A stretch of 64,000 nucleotides of DNA from Chaetoderma sp. LZ-2023a (taxonomy: Eukaryota > Mollusca > Caudofoveata > Chaetodermatida > Chaetodermatidae), in NCBI GenBank assembly GCA_034401795.1, contig CM067374.1, positions 98,738,860 through 98,802,859 of the forward strand, written 5' to 3'. The notes beneath the pieces are model-generated. The model searched no databases. It saw only the letters and a program-made list of their open reading frames with translations, and was not told where the DNA came from. This document shows, piece by piece, positions 23,880 to 33,879 of the stretch (its first letter is position 1; each line of letters opens with the position of its first letter). A program made the position numbers and the translations under genes.

Positions 23880-24175
23880 TTTTGTGGAATCCTAGTGTAT
23901 GGTCACACCCTTTCAGGTGTTTGTGCCAAATCAGACCAGTAGTTTCCGAGATATTCAGAGATCCAGAATTTGATCTGATCTGGATTCTTTTATTACTATC
24001 ACGGCCAACGTCTGGAAATCAGCTTGCCTGTCAAGTTCCTTCGTTGTGTTAAAATTTCAGGCAAATCGGATACATAGTTTTTGAGATGGGCCCCAATATA
24101 AACTTTTTTGACCGACTGACTGACTAACTAACTGACTAAGAGACATGATGTTTTATTGAGCTGCTACCCACTGCT
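23880..24175 (+). repeat. Family G repeat upstream of exon 3
   Basis: Carries 'cctagtgtatggtcacacc', 'ccaaatcagaccagtag' and the tail 'gagctgctacccactgc', the last also seen alone at 46060-46085. Ends about 95 bases before exon 3. Confidence 0.65.
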
Positions 24176-24270
24176 AAAAAAAGAATCAATGCTTTCCAAA
24201 TGGGAAGCTAATTGTTAAATTGCCTTTATAAAAATAAGCTTATAAGCAGAGAATTTTGTATTTCTTGCAG

Positions 24271-24635
24271 CATTTTCGCTTGGTCTGATAGATCCATATC
24301 TCGAGTACAGCATGGGAAACACAATTACATCAGAAATGCAACAACTTCAGTATCAAACACAAGTTACTAGATCAACTGGAAGTTTTCTGCCTACTGTGAA
24401 GATGAGACAGAAGCAACGGCAGCAGCACCATCATGCAACGATTACGGGTACACGACCTGCTAGGAAAAGTCATAGCAAAAACCACTGGGAACGCCTCAAG
24501 AAAATGCGTCAAATGAGTAAGGAATTTGATGAGGAGGTGAAGGCTAAGCAACGTGAACGGAAACGGAAAAGCTTGGAGAAACAACGTGCAATTAAATTGG
24601 CACAATTACTTTCAACATTTCCTGAGCAGCAGTAG
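24271..24635 (+). CDS. Terminal exon 3 of the repeated basic-motif exon family
   Basis: Product unknown. The acceptor 'tttgtatttcttgcag' ends at 24270. Two bases (ca) complete an Ala codon, then 120 residues run to a TAG stop. It starts 'AFSLGLIDPYLEYSMGNT', has a Gln/His-rich basic middle ('KMRQKQRQQHHHAT'), and ends with the conserved block 'KEFDEEVKAKQRERKRKS' (24519-24572) followed by 'LEKQRAIKLAQL'. The closest relative in the window is exon 2, which shares the opening, the motif and 'KQR.I..AQL'. Compared with exon 2 it lacks the long C-terminal tail. Same splice phase as the other five, so it would be interchangeable with them in one transcript. Confidence 0.8.
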
Positions 24636-25325
24636 TTTTGCTTCTCTGTGACAATAACTAATACAGTCATGACAGTAATCTTAAATATCTTAGTATGTAT
24701 TTTATTAAGTATGCTATCTATTTCCGATTAATACAACAGGAACCTGATTGTGTTTTAGCTCAGCTAAATTGTCCATTTAATGAGATATGGCGATGAGCAT
24801 TGATAATTACACTTGTGCATGTTTTTGTTTGCACATCATCAACAATAGCGACCAGATGCGCTGCCATCTATATAAGAAGTCTTACCCAATCTATGTAGAA
24901 TCAGTCAGTACTACTGAACTATAGGGCATGTAGCCTCAAAGGTGTTGCGAGGGTTAGGCATCTCAAGGCCTTTGATAAAGGCCATCTGAAACACTACTCA
25001 GGGTACATGACAATTTCTGTCGAGTCCTGTGTGAAGCAGATGACTTAACATAAGGGTCCAGCAGACAGCGTCCGAACTCAGAATTAGCTAGAATGTTAGT
25101 TTTTCAAAACGTCCGGAAGGCACACCATTCACAGATGCAGGCCTTTATTTTAAGCAACTACCTGTAGCAATATATTGCAAATGTTCATGAGCGTATGTTT
25201 GATAAAGAATCAAATGTGTAAGTATCTCTGTACAATATTCTATGTTGATCTATAGTACAACAAACCAGATTATTGTTACTTTTCAGCATTATGTCTGAGC
25301 TGGAACATTAGCGCAGTTAGTTCTG
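24636..25325. other. 3' flank of exon 3 and spacer
   Basis: Probable 3' untranslated region followed by unrecognised sequence. I see no clear AATAAA in the first 400 bases and no coding frame of note. Confidence 0.4.
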
Positions 25326-25329
25326 ACAT

Positions 25330-25540
25330 TAACTGTTTGCCTGCTACAAGCCACCAGACAATAATTTCAATGGGCAATAATTGTGAAAATAATTGTGGAC
25401 ATGCAGAATATATTGAAAACAGTTTGACTTGAAAGTTGTTGATGATTTAGCTACCAACAACTTTCAGTCAAATTGTTTTCAAAATATTGAGTAAGTCCTG
25501 AATGAAGAAACTAGTCTGCAGAAATTCAGCAGTCATAGCC
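25330..25540 (-). mobile_element. TTAA-type MITE (family A), reverse orientation
   Basis: Starts 'ttaactgtttgcctgctaca', the complement of the right end of the 3460-8490 MITE. Contains a hairpin, 'aacagtttgacttgaaagttg' region against 'caactttcagtcaaattg'. The far end stops near 'gcagaaattcagcag', just short of the full inverted repeat. Confidence 0.7.
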
Positions 25541-25735
25541 TTGAGTGAAGTGGATTGGGATAGCAATGGATGAATCCACCTTTAGCTATGCCCTGCCCAT
25601 CTCTAGCTGAGCTCCACCCATGCTGTGCCGGTGTTGGGATCGATCAAGCCTTGCGCTCCCTGAATCTAAATTCCCAGAAAACTATACAGATAAGCGGTCG
25701 AATATTTTGAGACTAATTTGACTGGGTGCTGTTGC

Positions 25736-26384
25736 CAGCATTGAACGCATCACATCTCAAGCCTCAAAATATCTCGCACAGATCCTGAAATCACTAGTTG
25801 GCAACTCAGAGCACCACATCAAAAATGCCAAAGATTTGGCCACCAAAATCCAGTCACTTGAAGTCCCTCCCACGCACAAACTAGTTTCCTTCGACATATC
25901 TTCACTCTTCACCAGCATCCCAGTGGACAAGGCTCTTCCAGTCATCCAGAGAGTTCTGGACCTACACCCTACATTGAAAGACTGGACCAGCCGCTGACCA
26001 TCCCAGATTATGAGCCTCTTGAAGTTCGTGTTAAACACCACCTATTTCATTCAGAATGGCTACTTCTACCACCAAACTCATGGAGTATTTATGGGCTTAT
26101 CAGTGTCGCCAGTGATCGCAAACCTTTATATGGAATCCTTCGAGCAACAAGCACTTAGTACAGCCACAGACCCCCCAAATTTCTGCTACTGGTATGTGGA
26201 TGACACATTCACATGCCTGCATCACTACAACATCCAACTTTTCACTGATGACCTCAACAGTATCAACCAATGCATCCAATTCACCAGCGAAGTCGAAGAA
26301 GATGGCGAGATTGCCTTCCTGGACGTCTTGGTACATGTCAGTGATTCCGGAACTACCAAACTTACAGTGTACAGAAAACACACA

Positions 26385-26452
<68 letters not shown>

Positions 26453-26740
26453 CAGATCAATATCTAACTTTTCACTCTAATCACCATTTGGAACACAAAA
26501 GGTCAGTCGTCAGAACTCTATTTCACCGCGCACACTCCATCATCACAGAAACATCAGACAAACAAGAACATCATCACATCCAACAGTCTCTCCTAGCCAA
26601 CGGTTACACTTCGTGGATGAGAAAACCGCACCCCCCCCCCCCCCCCCCTCCCACCTTGTAATAAATTTCTACATCCCGGAGAGGTAACTAATTTTTCCTT
26701 ATTATGAATCATCCTGGGATCAGGACCAATTTTTTCAGAA
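25736..26740 (+). mobile_element. Truncated Penelope-like element
   Basis: A fragment of a Penelope-like retroelement that covers the central reverse transcriptase. It lies inside a family B MITE. Beyond the reverse transcriptase it carries a (CACG)n run, more reverse transcriptase-adjacent coding similarity, a poly-C tract (26631-26648) and a short tail. The GIY-YIG endonuclease normally found downstream is missing, so it is a truncated, inactive copy. Confidence 0.75.
25760..26640 (+). pseudogene. Penelope-type reverse transcriptase, broken
   Basis: Reverse transcriptase fragment of the Penelope class. Readable motifs in order are 'PPTHKLVSFDISSLFTSIPV' (motif A, with the catalytic Asp in FDISSLF), a stop near 25996, '[18 protein letters not shown]' (motif B) and '[13 protein letters not shown]' (motif C with YVDD). 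Next come 'EIAFLDVLV' and 'LTVYRK'. A (CACG)n expansion (about 26380-26440) follows, after which the protein similarity resumes in a different frame with '[20 protein letters not shown]'. In intact relatives the YRK and the HTDQYL parts are nearly adjacent, so the microsatellite grew inside the coding sequence and shifted the frame. Confidence 0.8.
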
Positions 26741-26944
26741 ATAGTTTAAAGATATTCAGAATGTTTACTAAATAGTAAAGACTTGATAGACTATTAAGTG
26801 TTTATGATGGACTTAATTATGTCATTCATGACGTATTTGATTATGACATCAGGCTACATGTGACATAGTTAATTCAGGTTTCGTACTGGTCATTGAAATC
26901 CTAGAATGTCATGAAATTTGAGAATACTCGCCAGAGAATATATA

Positions 26945-28432
26945 TACTGAGCCAAAATTTTTTAGCATCATTGAAGTTTGGTTTGTTGTATTAAAACTAT
27001 GCGTCCATTTATAACCAAATTTGCAGGCATGTTTCGTCAATGTAATGTGTCGCTGATCATGAAGAAATGCAAATCATTTCTTGCATTTCTCGGCTGCACG
27101 CTTGCTGCATGTGAAAATGCATTTTTCATGCACTGGCCCACATTGGCGGGTAGCGAAGGCAAAAATTCACCATATTGCAAAAGCAGATAACGAACGTTAA
27201 CAGAAAACGCTTAAAAGTTTACCCTACTGAACATGGGCCGCCGCTCAGGGCTACCCGAAAATCAGCGCCGTGAAGCAATGGGAAGACTCGCTGCTGGGCA
27301 GAGCGTTTGCGCTGTTGCTCGACATTTTAATGTTCACGCCTCAACCATTTCCCGTCTCCGCCAACGTGAGCAGGAAACTGGACATGTTAATGACCGACCA
27401 CGATCTGGCAGACCGAGAGGAACAACACCACGAGAAGACCGCTACTTAGTGACGTCATCACGACATCACAAGTTTGAGACTGCGTTGCGACTGTCCCGTA
27501 ATTTGCACACCGCTACCGGCACTACAGTGCATGCACAAACTGTGCGAAACAGACTCCATGATGCTGGACTGCATGGCCGTCGTCCACTTGTTGCTGTTCC
27601 GCTTACAGAGCATCACATCGAGAATCGGTTTGCGATGGCGTGCTCAACAATGAAGCCACGTTTTGTTCAGTGACGAGTCAAGGTTTTGTGTGGATGTGGC
27701 GGATGGTAGGCAACGGGTTTAGCGACGTTTAGGAGAAAGGTATGATGCAACCAACATCATTCAGCATGACAGATTCGGTGGCGGCAGTGTCATGGCGTGG
27801 GCTAGAATCCATGAAAATGGCAAAACAGATCTTATTGTGATTCGCGGAAATTTAACGGCTCAACATTACTGTGAAGAAGTTGTCGCCCCTGTTGTCATCC
27901 CTTTTATGCAGCATCAAGCAGACTTTATGTTCCAGCAAGACAATGCCCGTCCTCATTCAGCTAGTGTCACCAGTGATTTCCTTGAGGCTAACAACGATCC
28001 GGTGTTGGACTGGCCAGCGCGATCACCGGACCTGTCTCCTATCGACACGTGTGGGACATTCTTGGCTGTATGGTGCGTGAGAACCATCCACATCTTCACA
28101 ATGTGCGGGAGCCGGAAGCTGCACTGCTCCAGGAATGGGATGCGATTCCTCTTCGTGACATCAGGTGCTTAAGTCGAAGCATGAGAAAGCGATGTACGGC
28201 GGTGGTTAATGTATGCAGAGGTCACAACCGGTATTGACAGCTCAGTGTCATTATTTAAATTGGACCCTTGTGTTAAAGGCGCGATGCTAGCATTACAGTA
28301 ATAAGAGACTGTTGTTCAAATTGGAAAATGACCTATCAATTAAATAATGTATTTGAATCAATTTATTGTTTTTGTTAAATAACATTTATACAGTAATATT
28401 CTCAGTGTTGCTAAACTTTTTTGGTTCAGTAT
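26945..28432 (+). mobile_element. Tc1/mariner transposon, copy 1
   Basis: The inverted ends are 'tactgagccaaaattttttag' (26945 onward) and 'ctaaacttttttggttcagta' (to 28432), flanked by TA-rich sequence as expected for TA target sites. About 1.49 kb long, encoding a broken transposase on the + strand. The second copy at 58838-60270 is in the opposite orientation. Confidence 0.9.
27233..28237 (+). pseudogene. Tc1-type transposase, inactivated
   Basis: Cut-and-paste transposase of the Tc1/mariner superfamily. Residues 1-60 of the first frame contain a helix-turn-helix ('VARHFNVHASTISRLRQRE') and a GRPR-like linker ('RSGRPRGTTPRED'). The second DNA-binding part follows ('TVRNRLHDAGLHGRRP'). The first catalytic Asp would lie in 'VLFSDESRFC', reached only after a frame change and stop near 27650-27673. 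The second lies in 'MFQQDNARPHSA' (in the frame 27792-28172). The segment expected to hold the Glu (34 residues later, DD34E type) is destroyed by a 2-base loss near 28043, which gives 'SPIDTCGTF'. The remainder continues in the frame 28049-28237. It cannot make active enzyme. Confidence 0.9.
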
Positions 28433-28755
28433 ATATTTTATTTCTATATTTTTTATCATAGGTCATGGAAAAGTCATGGAAAATAGTAATCATACAAAAA
28501 TTACAACAACTTATCAAAACAAGACTGGCTTGGTTGTTGCCAGACAATATATTTTGACATTTTACAGAATAACTCGGATCATAATTTATGTCGCTATGTC
28601 ATAAACGTAAACATCCTAGATTTTATTTCTCGGAGGTCACAGAGTTTGTTAATTTTGATCATGAAAAGTCATGGAATTTGAAACCCAGAAAGGTTACAAA
28701 CCCTGTGATTATGATGTCATGATTGAGCGATAGATTGGATTCATCTATTGCTTGG

Positions 28756-29090
28756 CCGTTACATTACCCACAACATGACTAATCATGGGATTGCATTTGA
28801 ACAAAATCTTTACCATGTATAATACATGTATGACGTTTTCAAAGATTTGGTATTAAAACAGTGTTTCTTGAGAATAAATTTGTGTCACCCTCACACATCC
28901 TAAATTCACAATTTGTTTTATGCATTCTTGATATGACTTGAAAAATGTACATCAAAGTTACTGGTCGTATGTGAGTAGTGGATAGTTCATGACAAGCCCT
29001 TGCATGAGATTGTGTCTCAATAACATGCATTATTTGTTAACCCTATTACCCTTACAGATTAGAAATGATAGGTTTTTATGACACTAGGGA
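28756..29090. other. Spacer, nothing recognised
   Basis: AT-rich sequence without a recognisable repeat or coding signal. Confidence 0.4.
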
Positions 29091-29091
29091 T

Positions 29092-29175
29092 ATTCTATTG
29101 AATATTTTAAGACTAATTTGACTGGGAGCTATTGCTACCTATATGTCTCAAATATATTCAACACCTTTCCCGTAT
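29092..29175. repeat. Family C hairpin (decayed)
   Basis: 'ttgaatattttaagactaat' and 'gactgggagctattgctacc' form the left half. Most of the right arm is lost and only 'caaatatattcaac' remains. Confidence 0.5.
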
Positions 29176-29293
29176 GGCTATCTTGAAATTGACACTCAAA
29201 TTTCAAAGGTTAAGCACCAAAGTTATCCCACAATTTATAAAGATAAGATTGAATTTTGTCAGGAACACATGACCAGTATTATTGATCAGTTAT

Positions 29294-30509
29294 TGGCTCA
29301 CCTCGCCAGAATGGCCAAGTAAGCTTATGCCGTGGCAACCATCCGTTGTCCATCCGTCAACTTTTCTTTAAACAACTTCTTGTTGAAAACCACTGTGCCG
29401 ATTTTGATTATATTTGATAGGAAGCATCATTATGGCATAAGAATCCAAGCTTATTCAAAGAAAGCTGATCGACCCATTAGGCCCCTGGCCAGCTTGGATT
29501 TTTTTGGCCGATTTTTAGAAACATCTTTAGAAATCTCTGAAAGCACTTGGAGGATCGATTCAAAACTCATGAAATATCATTCAGGCACTTAGAGCTGAAC
29601 CAAGTTTATTAAAAATATCTTGATTGGCCAAATAGTTTGGCGGCTATTTTAGATGACCCAGTTTTCACGAAGACTATGTCTCCAGAACAACGGAACGGAT
29701 CGGGCCGAAATTTGGGAGATACGATTAGGGGCTAAGGTCTGTTCAAAGGAATTTGATACATCAAAAACCATGGCTGCCATAGACCAATCAAAATGTACTG
29801 TAACGTGTTTGATGGCCATATTGGATTCTTTTTATTTGATGGCGTTTGAAGCTGAAATTGGTTTGCTATAGGTTTGTGGGTATGACGATTTCAAATTTCC
29901 ACTTTCGAAACTGTTGGATAGATGTTTTTGTGACCATCTTGGATCTTCCATACTAAAGCAATGGAAAATTTTAAATGTCTTCTCGAGAATCACTGGCATG
30001 ATTTCAATTATATTTGACCTGCGGTATCCGTGAGACATAAAGATCCAAGTTTGCCAAATTTGGCAGGCGGTTATCTTGGATTTTGACAGATTTTTAGAAA
30101 CATCTTTTAAAGATCGTCTTCTCCGAAACCCCTTGGCAATGCTTGAGTGATGGAGTCAAAACTCATGAAATATCATCTTGGCCAACAGCTGGACCAGGTT
30201 TGATCAAGTTGGCCAAATGGTTTGGGACTAAGGGCATTAAAGTGTGTTCAAGGGAGGTTTAATACGTAAAAAAAGACATGGCTGTCGTGGGTAAACAAAT
30301 TTTGCGTGTTTGGCAGCCATCTTGGATTTTCTGAAATTTTTTTTAGAAAATCATATAAAGGCCTACTTATTAACCACACCCAATTTTAATAAAACTTGGC
30401 TAAACCTTCTTCACAGAAATTAGATTGGTAAATTTTTCCAGTGGGCATCTCGTTTTATTTGGTTGCGTCAGTGGCCAATAATTCCAGGTGAGCAGTACAG
30501 GCCCCCTTT
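29294..30509 (+). repeat. 'CTCACCTGG' family repeat (family F)
   Basis: Left end 'ggctcacctcgccagaatgg', right end 'ccaggtgagcagtacaggcc'. The two ends are mutually inverted (CTCACCTNG against CCAGGTGAG). Interior units repeat 'ggccatcttggatt'. Small open frames (29332-29592, 29653-29871) fall inside and show no protein family. Confidence 0.7.
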
Positions 30510-31195
30510 CATATTATATTCACCAGTTTTAAGTTACATATATTCTGATACATACGCCATTATGTGCAACTCCTTCATTTAGCTCTGTCACAGGTTTCAG
30601 TAATTTGATCTCGCCATATGTAAATTGCTATAATATACAGTCAATTTGAGTCAAACCTTTAAAATGAGTTTAAATATCATCTATAATAAGTCCACTTCTA
30701 ACTAAGACCGCTTTACCAAAAGTGTCTAAAACAATACCATTTGAGTTTCCACAGAGATAACCTATCTCAATAAATTCCATATTTTCCAGGTTCCAAATGT
30801 GGTTTTAGCATCTCAATTTGGTTTTTGCCCCCCCCCCCCATTCTACGTTTATCTCATTGTGCTACCCTTTCTCAAGGACAAAAAGGCTATAAATTTGCAC
30901 TATTTTGTATGACATAAAAACCCAGTATTTAACAATTCAGTAACACAATTTATGTGCAATTTGTGAACGTTTTCACCTTCTATTGTTACTACGCACTCAC
31001 TCTGGCCATTACCATTGAACTGATTGTCTTTAGTCTTAGTTTTGCTGTATATATTGTGAATTCATTTTGTGAGTGAATAATTGCAGTGCTTTTTATAATG
31101 AATTATGATAGCTTTAAGATGATAAAAGATTGCGGGCATTATATACTAATTCCCTAGTATTTGTTGTTGATTAATGCATATAATCCAAATCTTTA
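30510..31195. other. Spacer, nothing recognised
   Basis: AT-rich, with a poly-C tract near 30829-30838. No coding or repeat signal recognised. Confidence 0.4.
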
Positions 31196-31400
31196 ATGAT
31201 CCAGATTTGTCATGTCTGTCAAGAAAATGTTAATTTTGTTTAGTGAATGTAGTTGTAATGGCCACGATTTTTAAGGGCTATTTTTCAGTATTTACTGCTG
31301 CAGTGACTGGCTCTGATATCAAACGAGTCATTCCAGTAGTAAATTTTCAAAAATGGTCTCTTGGCCTGCAAATTGTCATTTTTCAAGACAGCTGAAGAAG
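31196..31400. repeat. Family D hairpin MITE
   Basis: 'tgcagtgactggctctgat' is mirrored by 'aaacgagtcattccagtag'. Outer arms are decayed. Confidence 0.6.
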
Positions 31401-31692
31401 TCCAGTGGCGCTAGAATGAATTGTTGGTTGGGGTGGACCTGAGAGGGAGTGCCCCCTCACACGTATGTGGGTATGCAGCTGACCTCACCTAGATGAATTT
31501 TTAAATCTAAGTGTTCTTAGATGGCATATCACGCATTTCTCGATGAAAATTGATCCTAGAAACCTTTGAATAAATTTACTGTTTTTGGAAGACTAACTAT
31601 TGCGGTGTATATGAGTATAGGCATCCCCCTCAAGGCCATGATTGGAGGGGACATGCCCCCCCCCCCCCCAACCCCTCTTCCAGCGCCTATGA
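31400..31692. mobile_element. Possible short hAT-like MITE with GGCGCT ends
   Basis: 'cagtggcgctagaat' near 31402 and 'ttccagcgcctatga' near 31679-31692 are imperfect inverted repeats. G-rich and C-rich stretches (31430s and 31654-31668) lie just inside. Size about 290 bases. Supported only by the ends. Confidence 0.4.
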
Positions 31693-31734
31693 GCTTCACC
31701 ATAAAGATACTTTGTAATGAAAGAAATATTATGT

Positions 31735-32015
31735 TAAATATTTTAAAATTAGTTTTATTGGAAACTGTTGGCTATAATGGTTAGCAGTCAAATTAATTTC
31801 AAATTATTCTGAAAGCTTCCCTGTATTCTATTCATAATGGTAGCTCGGTATGTTTTTTTGACAGCTATGGTAACCCTTTAACTGAAATGTTTGTGTCTGA
31901 CTTTCAATTACAAGTCAACTATAGAAGTAATCTTTTGGATATTTTGACTTTTTACCGGAACCAGTGGCAGCGATAGCTCCAAGTCAAACTAGTTTAAAAA
32001 ATGTTCAACACACTT
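31735..32015. repeat. Two decayed family C hairpins
   Basis: One lies at about 31735-31815 ('taaatattttaaaattagtt' against 'caaattaatttcaaattatt'), another at about 31935-32015 ('ttggatattttgacttttta' against 'caaactagtttaaaaaatgt'). Confidence 0.5.
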
Positions 32016-32700
32016 ACCACACTATTCCTTATATCATAAAGAATTTGTCATTCTTGGGCCTTAAAAATGTGAGTGAACGGTGCATATTCACAGGCAAATG
32101 AGTGGGCCTAGATCTAATGAAACAAAATAAATCTTTACACATGATGATTTCTTTACGTATATATGAATATAATTATTTTAAGTTGTGAATTTTAACTAGG
32201 GACTCATGCCTCTATTTCAATTATGCAACTTAAAAAAAATTATGTTAATTTAAATGGAATGAAATCGTTATATGTTAACATTTATTTCGTTTCATTCCAC
32301 CTAATCACACAATCTAAGCCTCTAAAAGTATATAATTTTAACAATTTTATTTTCAATCATGCTGGTCTGAATATGCAACTTTAATAAATGAAACTTTGCA
32401 ATAGCAGTAAGTAATTTACCAATTTACAATTCAGAGAATTCCATCGGCTGCTTCTTGTGAAATTAATCATAATTTCTCAAACTGTTATCCAAAGTTCTAC
32501 CAACAGTGTACACCAGAAAATGGGCATTACAGTCAGTGGTCTCTAGCTCTTACATGTCTTAACCACTTCAACGCTACAGTGTAAACACAATTATGGTGCA
32601 AAAATATTCTTTGGAATATTTTGGGAATCTGATCAAATTCGTGGTAGTTTAAATTATCCAAATTCTTTGTGCCTGGCTGCCTTTAAATTAAGATTATGGG
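32016..32700. other. AT-rich spacer
   Basis: I see nothing beyond AT-rich sequence. No coding frame of note. Confidence 0.4.
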
Positions 32701-33870
32701 ATTTCATGGTTGGAAGGATTTTGTAGGTGAAAGCAAGTCAGTTGCCATAGGAAATTCATATGCTCTCCATCCGAAACTGCTTCCATAAGGTTGATTGATT
32801 TGAAACTCAAGAAACTTCATCTACATGGCAGTAGCTGATCTAAGTTTGTTCAGGAAAACATGATTCGTCAATTTGTCTGGTGGCCATTACTTGGATCCGA
32901 TGACCTAGTTTTTCTTTGCAAAAAACAATGTACGCAGAATCGCTGAAGGGATCAGGCAAAAAGTTGGCAAATATTATTAGGGGCTTAAGGACATTCAACT
33001 TTGTTCAAGGGATACTGGATGCATGTAAAAACATGGCTGCCCCAGGCATCAACCTATCAAAACCGAGCTATTGCCAGAGAAAATGATGACATATAGGTTT
33101 TGGTGTGTGTTAAATATGAAATTGAACATTTAAATCAGATTGGTCAACCAAGTTACTCAAATGAAACTGATTGGTCAATTTGGGCAGTAGTCATTGTGCA
33201 TTTTGCTAAACTTGGATAATGCATTATTTTTAGAAACACATTTAAACATTTCTGAAACAATTTTATGATTGATTTGAAACTACTTTGTTCAAGAGAATCT
33301 AATTGGTCAGTTTTAATGACTTACAGGTAGTTTTTACAAAAAACAACATATCCTCGTGACCCGCTGAAGGCACATATATTTAGGGAATGTGAACCATCAT
33401 TTAACTTTGTTTAAGAGAAGTTGGTACGTCTAATATCTAAATACATGGCTGCCATCAATGAATCAAAATTTAGTGTTTGTTAGTTGATGGATGCTGATAA
33501 TGAAAATGGCGATATACACTTAGCGGGGTGTTAAATAATTTTGGTGGTTGTTAAAAGAATTTGATACCTTTGAATCAGATTGATCTACTAGGTTGTTCAA
33601 ATGAATCTGATTTGGCCAATTTGATCGTGGACATCTTGGATTTTGTGCTTCTCTTAAAACACCTTTAACCATCTTCTCTGAAACCACTTGAACGATTGAC
33701 ATGAAACTAAAGACGTGTCATCTCGATGAAGAGGTGAACCATGCTTCATTTGCCTGACCTTAACCCTAATCTAATCGTGGATGAGCTTGTTTAAAAAAAA
33801 AAAAGACCTGAACCGCTGAAGGTATCGAGACAAAATGTGGCAACTATAATAGGAGACTATGAGCCATTCA
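32700..33870 (+). repeat. Decayed repeat related to family F
   Basis: Phrases such as 'gaaactgcttccataaggtt', 'aagtttgttcagg', 'ggtggccattacttgga' and 'acatggctgcc' recur and match the interiors of the family F copies at 29.3 and 34.4 kb. Ends are not clear. Confidence 0.5.
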
Positions 33871-33879
33871 AGTGGATAC

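Larger units (their letters stand above)
26875..28705 (+). mobile_element. hAT-like MITE carrying a Tc1 copy
   Basis: Left end 'caggtttcgtactggtcatt' and right end 'aggttacaaaccctg' are roughly inverted. The 'gtcatggaatttgaaaccc' subterminal motif is of the kind seen in hAT-type non-autonomous elements of many animals. Without the Tc1 insertion (26945-28432) only about 340 bases remain. I could not identify a convincing 8-base target duplication. Confidence 0.5.
25565..28755 (+). mobile_element. Family B MITE split by two nested insertions
   Basis: Segments of one family B copy occur at 25565-25735 (left end to the hairpin), 26741-26874 ('cagaatgtttactaaatagt' onward) and 28706-28755 ('tgattatgatgtcatgattg' to the right end). 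The two gaps are filled by a Penelope-like element and by a hAT-like element. Joining the three in order gives the full family B layout. Confidence 0.7.

Noticed and set aside
26100-26453. Minus-strand frames rich in Val-Arg-Ala-Cys
   Set aside because: These are the reverse translation of the (CACG)n run and of the Penelope reverse transcriptase on the other strand.
26945-28432. Active Tc1 transposon
   Set aside because: Frame break, internal stop and loss of the third catalytic residue rule out a working enzyme.
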